From positions 1 through 21,176 of the forward strand of contig CAKRLC010000041.1 in the NCBI GenBank assembly GCA_934358955.1: 21,176 nucleotides of DNA. The letters run 5' to 3'. The notes below the pieces were generated by a model. That model saw only the letters and a program-made list of their open reading frames with translations, was not told the origin of the DNA and searched no databases. Below, one piece after another: positions 14,959 to 21,176 of this stretch (position 1 is the first letter of the stretch; every line of letters starts with the position of its first letter). The stretch comes from an uncultured Roseburia sp. (GTDB lineage Bacteria > Bacillota > Clostridia > Lachnospirales > Lachnospiraceae). The position numbers and the translations under genes were made by a program.

Positions 14959-16488
14959 ATGAAAAAATTATGGACCGATTTACATAGTAATATCCATCAT
15001 AACCAGATGGCAGATCTGGATAAATGGATCGAGCATGCAGAAGATACATTAGATTTCTGGCCGATTGCTTATTATCCATTTCAGATGATCAAAACAAAAA
15101 CGGGAGCAGGTTTAGAAGACCTGTGCCCGAAAGAAGAGATTGATAAGGATTGGGAAGTGATCCGTCAACGCACAAAAGAAGAAAATGAAAAAGGTTATCC
15201 GATGTTCATGGGATATGAATGGCAGGGATGCGGATTTGATGGTGATCATAACGTATTTTTCCTGAATAACGAGCAGGATATGAAACATCCAATGCGTTAC
15301 CAGGAACTTCGCGACGACTATAAGGATGTGGAGGCAATCGGAATCCCACATCACGTTGCTTATCAGTTAAAGAGCCGTGGAAAGAACTGGGCAACACATG
15401 ATGAAAAATTTTCACCATTTGCAGAGATTTACTCCAGCCACGGATGCAGCGAGAATGATACCGGCGAAATGGATATGGAACGTCATCTTCATATGGGACC
15501 TAGAACAGGAGAAACCTGCTATGAGAGAGGGCTTGAAGCAGGAATTCATGTAGGATGTATCGCATCCGGAGATAACCACAATGTTCCTGCTGTGTATGAC
15601 CATGGAACCATGTGTGTCCTTGCAGAGGGTACTTCCAAAGAAGAGATTTGGAAAGGCTTAACATCAAGACATGTTTATGGTGTCAGCAGAAGCCGTATGG
15701 ATATTGATTTTAACATCGATGACAAAGTGATGGGAGATGTGATCGAAGCAGGTGACCATAAGCTTTCTTTCACAATTACGGCAGCAGATGCGATCGACCG
15801 TGTGGAAATCCTGAAAAATAATGTTGGAGATGAGATGGCAGTTCATTCCGGAACATGGGAGAAGAAAGAATTTGCGGACAATGAACCGATCCGCGTAAAA
15901 TTTGCAGTGGAATTCGGATGGGGACCGAATCCAAGATTTTACGAGAATATGCTTGTTCATGAATGGAATGGCTCATTAAAAGTAGAAGGACGTATTGATT
16001 CGATTGAAAAAGCATGGAACAGCTACGGACAGAAGTTATATGATGTGACAGATGACAGCTGTAAATTCCATATGACAACTTATATGTCTACTACAACAGG
16101 ACACTGGATGGGACCAAGTACGGTTGTAAAAGAAGGATTTGTATTTGAAGTAGAAGGAACACCGGAAAGTGATGTCTGCCTGAAAGTGGACAACTACGAG
16201 TATCATTTCACAATCCGTGAGTTAATGAAGACATCCCGTATTTTGGCACAGTATCAGGAAAGTATTGATCTTGCGCACAAAGTTTATGGTGAAGTAGATC
16301 ATTACCGCGACGATTTCTACTGGCATAATGCATATAAGACCAGAATCCGTCAGGCGGTGCCGGAAGAAGCTTATACAATGCATTTTGAAAAAGCGATCCA
16401 CATGGAGCCGGGAGATCAGTACAGACTTCGTGTACACCTTAGAAACGGAGATGTTGCATGGGTGTCACCGATTTTTGCGGAAAAATAG
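14959..16488 (+). CDS. PHP/DUF3604-like metallohydrolase
   Basis: A 509-residue protein with a PHP-like metal-binding domain in the N-terminal 245 residues and a beta-rich C-terminal part. Likely metal-binding motifs are D7-L-H9 with H13, GYEW (85-88), HNVFF (97-101), IPHH (129-132), E156 in AEIYSSHG, and SGDNHN (203-208). The first motif reads H-S-N rather than the usual H-x-H. There is no signal peptide. PHP proteins hydrolyse phosphoesters and related bonds; DUF3604 members are largely uncharacterised. It lies four bases after tctA and before a sulfatase, so it probably acts on the substrate imported by TctCBA. The reaction is unknown. I am sure of the metal-hydrolase character, less of the exact family. 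Confidence 0.7.
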   Translation: MKKLWTDLHSNIHHNQMADLDKWIEHAEDTLDFWPIAYYPFQMIKTKTGAGLEDLCPKEEIDKDWEVIRQRTKEENEKGYPMFMGYEWQGCGFDGDHNVFFLNNEQDMKHPMRYQELRDDYKDVEAIGIPHHVAYQLKSRGKNWATHDEKFSPFAEIYSSHGCSENDTGEMDMERHLHMGPRTGETCYERGLEAGIHVGCIASGDNHNVPAVYDHGTMCVLAEGTSKEEIWKGLTSRHVYGVSRSRMDIDFNIDDKVMGDVIEAGDHKLSFTITAADAIDRVEILKNNVGDEMAVHSGTWEKKEFADNEPIRVKFAVEFGWGPNPRFYENMLVHEWNGSLKVEGRIDSIEKAWNSYGQKLYDVTDDSCKFHMTTYMSTTTGHWMGPSTVVKEGFVFEVEGTPESDVCLKVDNYEYHFTIRELMKTSRILAQYQESIDLAHKVYGEVDHYRDDFYWHNAYKTRIRQAVPEEAYTMHFEKAIHMEPGDQYRLRVHLRNGDVAWVSPIFAEK

Positions 16489-16545
16489 AAAATCTGTTAG
16501 AGGCAGTGAAACATAAATTGGGCTGCCATTGAAAAATAAAGAGAA

Positions 16546-16592
16546 AGAAAAAGGCTTGAGTGTATGTTGGGGATGCATTCGGGTCTTTTTCT
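16546..16592 (+). terminator. Twenty-pair hairpin with T-rich arm before sulfatase-2
   Basis: Bases 16546-16565 can pair with 16573-16592 over all 20 positions, counting several G·U pairs, around the loop GTTGGGG. The descending arm includes TCTTTTTCT, so the upper stem plus T5 could act as an intrinsic terminator or attenuator between the PHP gene and sulfatase-2. The complementary A-run would allow the same on the other strand. Confidence 0.5.
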
Positions 16593-16594
16593 GC

Positions 16595-16623
16595 TTGAAT
16601 ATTCAAATTAAAATTGATAAAGT
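16595..16623 (+). promoter_or_regulatory. Possible promoter of sulfatase-2
   Basis: TTGAAT (16595-16600) and TAAAGT (16618-16623) are 17 bases apart, each matching four of six consensus positions. The -35 box is part of the perfect palindrome TTGAATATTCAA (16595-16606), which could be an operator. It lies directly after the 20-pair hairpin. Confidence 0.35.
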
Positions 16624-16660
16624 AACGATCAGATTCACTCATATAAGGAGGACGATGCAC

Positions 16661-18058
16661 ATGAACATATTATATTTGAACACACATGATATTGGACGCT
16701 TTTTGCAGACCTATGGTTATCCGGTAGAGACACCAAGACTGCTGGAATTTTCAAGGGATGCCATGGCATTTTCACAGATGTATTGTGCAAGTCCTACCTG
16801 TTCGCCGAGCAGGGGAGCATTGCTGACAGGGCAGTATCCGCATAACAATGGTCTGATCGGTTTGTCGCACAGGGGATTTTGTATCAATGGCAGTCATCAT
16901 CTTGCTTCTTATCTGAAAGGGCAGGGATACGAGACGGTGCTGTCCGGTGTGCAGCATGAAGTAAAACTTCATGAGGAGAAGAAGCTGGGTTATGAAAAGT
17001 GTCTCAATCCGGAAAACTATTACCGTCACGATATGCCGCAGAGTAAATTATATACCTGGCAGGATGAGCTTGCCGCAGAGAATGCGATACAGTATTTGAA
17101 AACGCGGGAGAAAACAGAAAAACCGTTTTTTCTTGCGGTTGGATTTGGATGCACACATCGTGAATATCCGGTGGTTCCGGATGATTACGAAACAGATTAT
17201 GTCCAGGTTCCGAAAGCATTGCCGAATGTGAAGGAAGTGCGGAAGGATATGGCAGGAATGCAGATCGCAGTCCGGACGGTAGACCGACTGTGCGGCGAGA
17301 TCCTTGATGCATTAAAGGAAATCGGGGAATATGAAAATACGTTGATTTTCTTTACAACAGATCATGGGCTTCCATTCCCGATGATGAAGTGCAATCTGTA
17401 TGATGATGGGATGGGTGTTGCATTTCTTTTGCGTTATCCGGGGATGAAGAACAGGCATACGGTATCAGATGCCCTTTTGTCCCAGATCGATGTATTTCCG
17501 ACAATCTGTGACATTTTACAGCTGCCGGAACCACAATGGCTGCAGGGAATCTCATTTCTTCCGGTGATCGAAGGGGAGAAAGAACAGGTGCGTGAGGAAG
17601 TGATCGGCGAGATTAATTATCATGTCGCATACGAACCGGTACGCTGTGTACGGACAAGGCGTTATAAATATATTTGCAGATGGGACAATGGTTATGCGTT
17701 TGTGCCGCCGACGCATATTGATGACAGCCCTTCCAAAGAAGTCTTCCATGAAAATGGATATTTTGAACAGGAGCTTCCAAAAGAAGAGTTGTATGATGTA
17801 TGCCTTGATCCGCAGGAGCGGAAGAATCTGGCGGAGGATGCCGGTGCACAGGAGATAAAAAAGGAGATGCAGGAACGCTTAAGCACCTGGCAGCAGGAAA
17901 CAGGGGACCCATTGCTTACAGATGGAAAAATAGCATTGCCGGAAGGAGCAATCTGCTGTACAACAGATTCTTACAGCACAAAGACACAGGTGATCCTGCC
18001 GGAGTGCCGGAAGTACTTAGAAGCACTGAGGGGAGTGTTACAGAATAATATTAAATAA
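16661..18058 (+). CDS. Cys-type sulfatase resembling N-sulfoglucosamine sulfohydrolase (sulfatase-2)
   Basis: A 465-residue formylglycine sulfatase. The activation motif is canonical, C47-S-P-S-R51, followed by GALLTGQYPHNNG. Other likely active-site residues are D10, H61, H99, D234-H235-G236 and K243. The block DHGLPFPMMKCNLYDDGMGV closely resembles the region of human SGSH (recalled, not aligned), so an N- or O-sulfated sugar is plausible. The first metal motif reads THD rather than the common DD. No signal peptide is present. AAGGAGG at about 16645-16651 favours the ATG at 16661; 16655 is a possible alternative two residues earlier. The long N-terminal extension from 16529 runs through the hairpin and was rejected. 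Last gene of the tct operon. Confidence 0.9.
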   Translation: MNILYLNTHDIGRFLQTYGYPVETPRLLEFSRDAMAFSQMYCASPTCSPSRGALLTGQYPHNNGLIGLSHRGFCINGSHHLASYLKGQGYETVLSGVQHEVKLHEEKKLGYEKCLNPENYYRHDMPQSKLYTWQDELAAENAIQYLKTREKTEKPFFLAVGFGCTHREYPVVPDDYETDYVQVPKALPNVKEVRKDMAGMQIAVRTVDRLCGEILDALKEIGEYENTLIFFTTDHGLPFPMMKCNLYDDGMGVAFLLRYPGMKNRHTVSDALLSQIDVFPTICDILQLPEPQWLQGISFLPVIEGEKEQVREEVIGEINYHVAYEPVRCVRTRRYKYICRWDNGYAFVPPTHIDDSPSKEVFHENGYFEQELPKEELYDVCLDPQERKNLAEDAGAQEIKKEMQERLSTWQQETGDPLLTDGKIALPEGAICCTTDSYSTKTQVILPECRKYLEALRGVLQNNIK

Positions 18059-18076
18059 AGCGGCTGCTCGCTCCGG

Positions 18077-18103
18077 AACCACTTTCGTATACAGCAAGTG
18101 GTT
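18077..18103 (+). terminator. Hairpin after sulfatase-2, terminator-like
   Basis: AACCACTT (18077-18084) pairs perfectly with AAGTGGTT (18096-18103), with outer CGG/CCG and CTGCT/AGCAG pairs possible. No T-run follows directly. It probably closes the sulfatase locus or protects its 3' end. The gap to the next gene is about 180 bases and otherwise holds only the MarR promoter. Confidence 0.45.
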
Positions 18104-18161
18104 TACCGCCAAATGAACAGCAGTAAAAAATTTTCAATAAAAAAGTTTACGGACATTCATA

Positions 18162-18190
18162 TTGACACAAAGAAAGCAATGCGCTATAGT
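18162..18190 (+). promoter_or_regulatory. Predicted sigma-A promoter of the marR-lysA unit
   Basis: A perfect TTGACA (18162-18167) and TATAGT (18185-18190) are 17 bases apart. The start should fall near 18197. There, GTGTAAATGTTGACAC (18197-18212) is an imperfect inverted repeat with GTGT/ACAC ends that could serve as an autoregulatory MarR operator. Confidence 0.78.
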
Positions 18191-18235
18191 GGTCTTGTGT
18201 AAATGTTGACACGGAAACAAAAAAGAGGTACAGAC

Positions 18236-18709
18236 ATGACAAAACAGGAAGAATTACTAAAAGAAATTTCTCTTATGTTAGAGCATCAGGACATGCTTAC
18301 AAAGCTGACAGAGAGCCAGTGCCTGGACGAGTATGGTTATTCGGAGACGCATTGCATCGATAATATCGGGCGGTTAGAACTCCCGAATGTGACAAAGATC
18401 GCTGAGCATATGCAGATGACCAGAGGCGCGATCAGTAAAATGACGAAAAAACTTCTTGCCAAAGGGTTGATCGAAAAGTATACGCTTGAGACGAATAAAA
18501 AAGAGATTTATTTCAAACTGACAGAGCGCGGAATGATTCTGTTTAAAGAGCATGAGAAGCGACATAAACAGTGGGAAGAACGCGATATGCAGTTTTTATC
18601 AAGATATACACAGGATGAGACAGAGACCGTTATGAAATTCATGCAGGAATTTAACGAATATCTTGGATCCCAGATTGAAAAATATGCGGCAGAAGAAGCA
18701 GGCAGATAG
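18236..18709 (+). CDS. MarR-family transcriptional regulator
   Basis: A 157-residue winged-helix regulator. The recognition region reads NVTKIAEHMQMTRGAISKMTKKLLAKGLIEK, followed by a wing and LTERG, with helices on either side for dimerisation. I chose ATG 18236 because AAGAGGT lies seven bases upstream. ATG 18203 would lie about six bases from the predicted transcript start and has no ribosome binding site. It is 25 bases upstream of the decarboxylase-like gene, so it probably regulates its own operon in response to a small molecule. The ligand is unknown. Confidence 0.9.
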   Translation: MTKQEELLKEISLMLEHQDMLTKLTESQCLDEYGYSETHCIDNIGRLELPNVTKIAEHMQMTRGAISKMTKKLLAKGLIEKYTLETNKKEIYFKLTERGMILFKEHEKRHKQWEERDMQFLSRYTQDETETVMKFMQEFNEYLGSQIEKYAAEEAGR

Positions 18710-18734
18710 TGAAGATACAGGAGGATGAGACCGT

Positions 18735-20018
18735 ATGGAGAAAAAAACATTTGTAACAAAAGCGCAGTTAGATGAGATCGTAAAAAAATATCCGACTCCA
18801 TTTCATCTTTATGATGAAAAAGGAATCCGCGAGAATGCAAAGGCTGTGAAGGAGGCGTTTGCATGGAATCCTGGATTCCGTGAGTATTTTGCAGTGAAAG
18901 CAACACCGAATCCATATATTCTTAACATTTTAAAAGAGTATGACTGTGGATGCGACTGCTCTTCATTGACGGAGCTGATGCTTGCTGATTCTCAGGGATT
19001 CGACGGAGAACATATTATGTTTTCCTCCAATGATACGCCGGCAGAAGAGTTTGCATTTGCAAATGAGATCGGTGCGATCATTAACTTAGATGATTTTACA
19101 CATATTGATTTTCTGGAAAAAACGATCGGACATATACCAGAGACCATCAGCTGCCGTTATAACCCAGGCGGAGTTTTCAAGATGAGCAACGGCATTATGG
19201 ATAATCCTGGAGATGCAAAATATGGTTTTACACATGAACAGATCATCGAAGGCTTTAAGCTTTTAAAAGAAAAAGGAGCAAAATATTTCGGCGTTCATGC
19301 ATTCCTTGCAAGTAATACAGTAACGAATGAGTACTATCCAAAGCTGGCACGCCAGTTATTTGAACTGGTAGTTGAGCTGAAGGAAAAAACAGGCTGTGAT
19401 ATCCGGTTCATCAATTTATCCGGTGGTGTTGGAATTCCTTACAGCCCGGATCAGACACCAAATGATATCCATGTGATCGGCGAGGGTGTACGGGAAGCAT
19501 TTGAAGAGATTTTAGTTCCGGCGGGCATGGGTGATATTGCCATTTATTCTGAAATGGGACGTTTTATGTTAGGACCTTATGGCTGCCTTGTCACAAGGGC
19601 AATTCACGAAAAACATACACACAAAGAGTATATTGGTGTGGATGCGTGTGCAGCAAACCTTATGAGACCGGCTATTTATGGTGCTTATCATCATATTACC
19701 GTTATGGGAAAAGAACAGGAACCATGTGACCATAAATATGACGTAACCGGTTCTTTATGTGAAAACTGTGATAAATTTGCAGTAGACCGTATGCTTCCGA
19801 AGATTGACATGGGCGATCTTCTTGTGATCCATGACACCGGAGCACATGGATTTTCCATGGGATATAATTATAATGGAAGATTACGTTCTGCAGAAGTGCT
19901 GCTGAAGGAAGATGTCTCTACACAGCTGATCCGCCGTGCAGAGACACCGGACGATTATTTTGCAACATTTGACTGCTTCGATATCCTGAAAAATATGAAG
20001 CATCCGGAAAAAAGATAA
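18735..20018 (+). CDS. lysA: Diaminopimelate-decarboxylase-like PLP enzyme
   Basis: A 427-residue fold-type III PLP decarboxylase of normal LysA length. K55 in YFAVKATPNP is the PLP lysine. SGGVGIPY (229-236), E273-M-G-R276, C342-E-N-C-D346 and GAHGFSMGYNYNG (369-381) match DapDC landmarks. LysA turns meso-diaminopimelate into lysine. One feature is odd: the usual GLHxHIGSQ reads GVHAFLASN (186-194), so the PLP-stacking His is Phe190. It may be a functional variant or a decarboxylase for a related substrate. AGGAGG precedes the ATG. Being in a MarR-controlled unit is also unusual for lysine biosynthesis. Confidence 0.8.
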   Translation: MEKKTFVTKAQLDEIVKKYPTPFHLYDEKGIRENAKAVKEAFAWNPGFREYFAVKATPNPYILNILKEYDCGCDCSSLTELMLADSQGFDGEHIMFSSNDTPAEEFAFANEIGAIINLDDFTHIDFLEKTIGHIPETISCRYNPGGVFKMSNGIMDNPGDAKYGFTHEQIIEGFKLLKEKGAKYFGVHAFLASNTVTNEYYPKLARQLFELVVELKEKTGCDIRFINLSGGVGIPYSPDQTPNDIHVIGEGVREAFEEILVPAGMGDIAIYSEMGRFMLGPYGCLVTRAIHEKHTHKEYIGVDACAANLMRPAIYGAYHHITVMGKEQEPCDHKYDVTGSLCENCDKFAVDRMLPKIDMGDLLVIHDTGAHGFSMGYNYNGRLRSAEVLLKEDVSTQLIRRAETPDDYFATFDCFDILKNMKHPEKR

Positions 20019-20023
20019 TTCTT

Positions 20024-20773
20024 ATGTGTATCAATGAGGCACAGTTTGAAGCCGCAAAAAATAAAGTGATCGGGATCAAAAGGCAGTACCAGGGAGTGGG
20101 TACACTTTCTGAAAAAACGGTGCATGCAGTTTTGAAAAATTATTATGCACCGGACGATGACATGCATGAGATTCCGATTGAAAATTATGTAGCAGATATT
20201 TATACAGGAACAGAGATCATAGAGATCCAGACGCGGGCCTTTGATAAAATGAGACGGAAGCTGGACGCGTTTTTGCCGGAATACCCGGTAACGATCGTTT
20301 ACCCGATCCCGCACATCAAATGGCTGTCATGGATCGATGAAGCAAGCGGAGAAGCTTCGCCTTTGCGGAAGTCACCGAAAAAGGGAAATGCTTACCAGGC
20401 ATTTAAGGAGTGGTATAAAATACGGCCATATTTGTCAGATCCGCATCTACATCTGAAGGTTGCATTGATCGATATGGAAGAGTACCGGCTGTTAAATGGC
20501 TGGAGCAGGGATCGGAAAAAAGGAAGCCAGCGATTTGACCGCATTCCATTGCAATTTGTGGAAGAGGTGAGCATCGACAGGCGGGAAGACTATATGCAGT
20601 TTGTCCCATATGATCTGCCGGAGCCGTTTACAGTAAAAGAGTTTGCAAAAGCGGTGCATATTGATGCAAAGCTGGCAGGAACTGTTCTTCTGATGCTGAC
20701 GGATCTTGAGATCGTGTGCCGCATCGGAAAAAAGGGAAATAGTTATTTATATAAAACAAAGGAGCTCTTCTGA
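20024..20773 (+). CDS. Uncharacterised protein, possible nuclease-like core plus winged helix
   Basis: A 249-residue protein I do not recognise by name. The N-terminal half has E30 in a helix, then D58 and E67-I-Q69 in VADIYTGTEIIEIQT, an arrangement reminiscent of a PD-(D/E)XK nuclease core with Gln in place of the usual Lys. Basic residues follow (R71, K75, R77, R78, K79). The last 50 residues (PFTVKEFAKAV...LTDLEIVCRIG...YLYKT) look like a winged helix. It starts five bases after the lysA-like stop with only a weak ribosome binding site, suggesting translational coupling. Both domain readings are inference from pattern. Confidence 0.75.
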   Translation: MCINEAQFEAAKNKVIGIKRQYQGVGTLSEKTVHAVLKNYYAPDDDMHEIPIENYVADIYTGTEIIEIQTRAFDKMRRKLDAFLPEYPVTIVYPIPHIKWLSWIDEASGEASPLRKSPKKGNAYQAFKEWYKIRPYLSDPHLHLKVALIDMEEYRLLNGWSRDRKKGSQRFDRIPLQFVEEVSIDRREDYMQFVPYDLPEPFTVKEFAKAVHIDAKLAGTVLLMLTDLEIVCRIGKKGNSYLYKTKELF

Positions 20774-20783
20774 GCTCCTTTTT
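20758..20783. terminator. Intrinsic terminator overlapping the stop, probably bidirectional
   Basis: AAAGGAGCTC (20758-20767) pairs perfectly with GAGCTCCTTT (20772-20781) around TTCT and runs into a T-tract to 20783. The stop codon of the upstream gene (20771-20773) sits in the loop and stem. The symmetric A/T ends let it also serve the convergent - strand gene, whose stop begins at 20784 reading down to 20782. Confidence 0.85.
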
Positions 20784-21072
20784 AATAATTGCTTACAAAT
20801 AACTGGCGTCTCTCGTGACGGCTTAACTGGTCTAAGGCACTTCTTGCCTGACTGTAGCGGTTCCGGTTCGTAGAGATCACATAAAACTGGCTGGCACCAT
20901 GAAACTTCTGACGAAGAAAAAATGGGATCGATTCTAAGCTCTTGGTGAAAGGAATCTGATTTTCCACTAAGAGGTGGATCGCCTCTTCACTGACGTTCTC
21001 GCAAGTAGTACGACATAATTCAATGTCTTTTCTGATCTGTTTTCCGTTTCCAAGTGTAACGATTTTTCCCAT
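20782..21072 (-). CDS. Small uncharacterised protein (96 aa)
   Basis: A 96-residue soluble protein, basic and rich in Arg, with no membrane segment or motif I recognise. It begins MGKIVTLGNGKQIRKDIELC and has two Cys at 20 and 24. On the - strand, GCAGGAAGG lies upstream of the ATG, and a plausible promoter lies further upstream, so it is probably a real gene. It is convergent with the preceding operon and shares its terminator. No function can be assigned. Confidence 0.7.
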   Translation of the reverse strand: MGKIVTLGNGKQIRKDIELCRTTCENVSEEAIHLLVENQIPFTKSLESIPFFLRQKFHGASQFYVISTNRNRYSQARSALDQLSRHERRQLFVSNY

Positions 21073-21130
21073 AATAATGACAGCCTTCCTGCGTGATCCT
21101 TTGTCAGACCACTAAAATCCTTTACAAATA

Positions 21131-21159
21131 ACAGTATCATATACAATACTTTCCGTCAA
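21131..21159 (-). promoter_or_regulatory. Possible promoter of the 96-aa gene
   Basis: Read on the - strand, TTGACG (21154-21159) and TACTGT (21131-21136) are 17 bases apart. The -35 box matches five of six positions; the -10 box is weak, though the sequence around it is AT-rich. Confidence 0.4.
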
Positions 21160-21176
21160 GGAAAACTGGTTTCAAA

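Noticed and set aside
16529..16660. N-terminal extension of sulfatase-2 that might resemble a signal peptide
   Set aside because: The extension is encoded by the 20-pair hairpin and lacks a ribosome binding site; AAGGAGG just before 16655/16661 marks the true start.
1..21176. CRISPR arrays, tRNA or rRNA genes, insertion sequences, prophage genes
   Set aside because: No regularly spaced repeats, cloverleaf-like segments, transposase or phage proteins were seen on either strand.

Overview
The window looks like chromosomal DNA of a low- to mid-GC gut Firmicute, most likely a Lachnospiraceae member close to Roseburia. This is an inference from codon and protein style, AGGAGG-type ribosome binding sites, LacI-type regulators, a lipoprotein with a CGGS linker, and a domain-permuted GH3 beta-glucosidase of the kind known from Ruminococcus albus and Butyrivibrio. 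No rRNA, tRNA, CRISPR array, transposase or phage gene was found. All genes but the last lie on the + strand.

Bases 69-18058 read as one locus for sulfate-ester and glycoside catabolism. (1) 69-1999: a TauE/SafE-type sulfur-anion permease and an anaerobic sulfatase-maturating radical SAM enzyme (anSME). (2) 2132-10161: a LacI regulator, a Cys-type sulfatase without signal peptide, a GPH-family sugar/cation symporter, a permuted GH3 glycosidase and an alpha/beta-hydrolase esterase. An 18-bp operator-like sequence occurs identically before the regulator and inside the sulfatase promoter. (3) 10272-11428: a second LacI regulator ending in a strong terminator. (4) 11429-18058: a regulatory region, then a complete tripartite tricarboxylate transporter (tctC, tctB, tctA), a PHP/DUF3604-like metallohydrolase and a second Cys-type sulfatase resembling the N-sulfoglucosamine sulfohydrolase branch, also without signal peptide.

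The likely logic is as follows. The GPH symporter and the TctCBA system bring in small sulfated or acidic glycosides. The sulfatases, activated by anSME, desulfate them in the cytoplasm. GH3, the esterase and the PHP enzyme break the remaining bonds, and the TauE-type permease moves a sulfur oxyanion. The actual substrates cannot be read from the sequence.

Bases 18162-21159 hold a separate unit: a well-formed promoter, a MarR regulator, a divergent diaminopimelate-decarboxylase-like PLP enzyme and an uncharacterised protein with a possible nuclease-like core and a C-terminal winged helix, closed by an intrinsic terminator. A small uncharacterised gene converges on that terminator from the - strand.

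Intergenic regions are unusually rich in structure. They include a GC-rich element at 3267-3352 with two mutually exclusive pairings, three hairpins in series between tctC and tctB, a 5'-end hairpin before the GH3 gene and a 20-pair hairpin before the second sulfatase.
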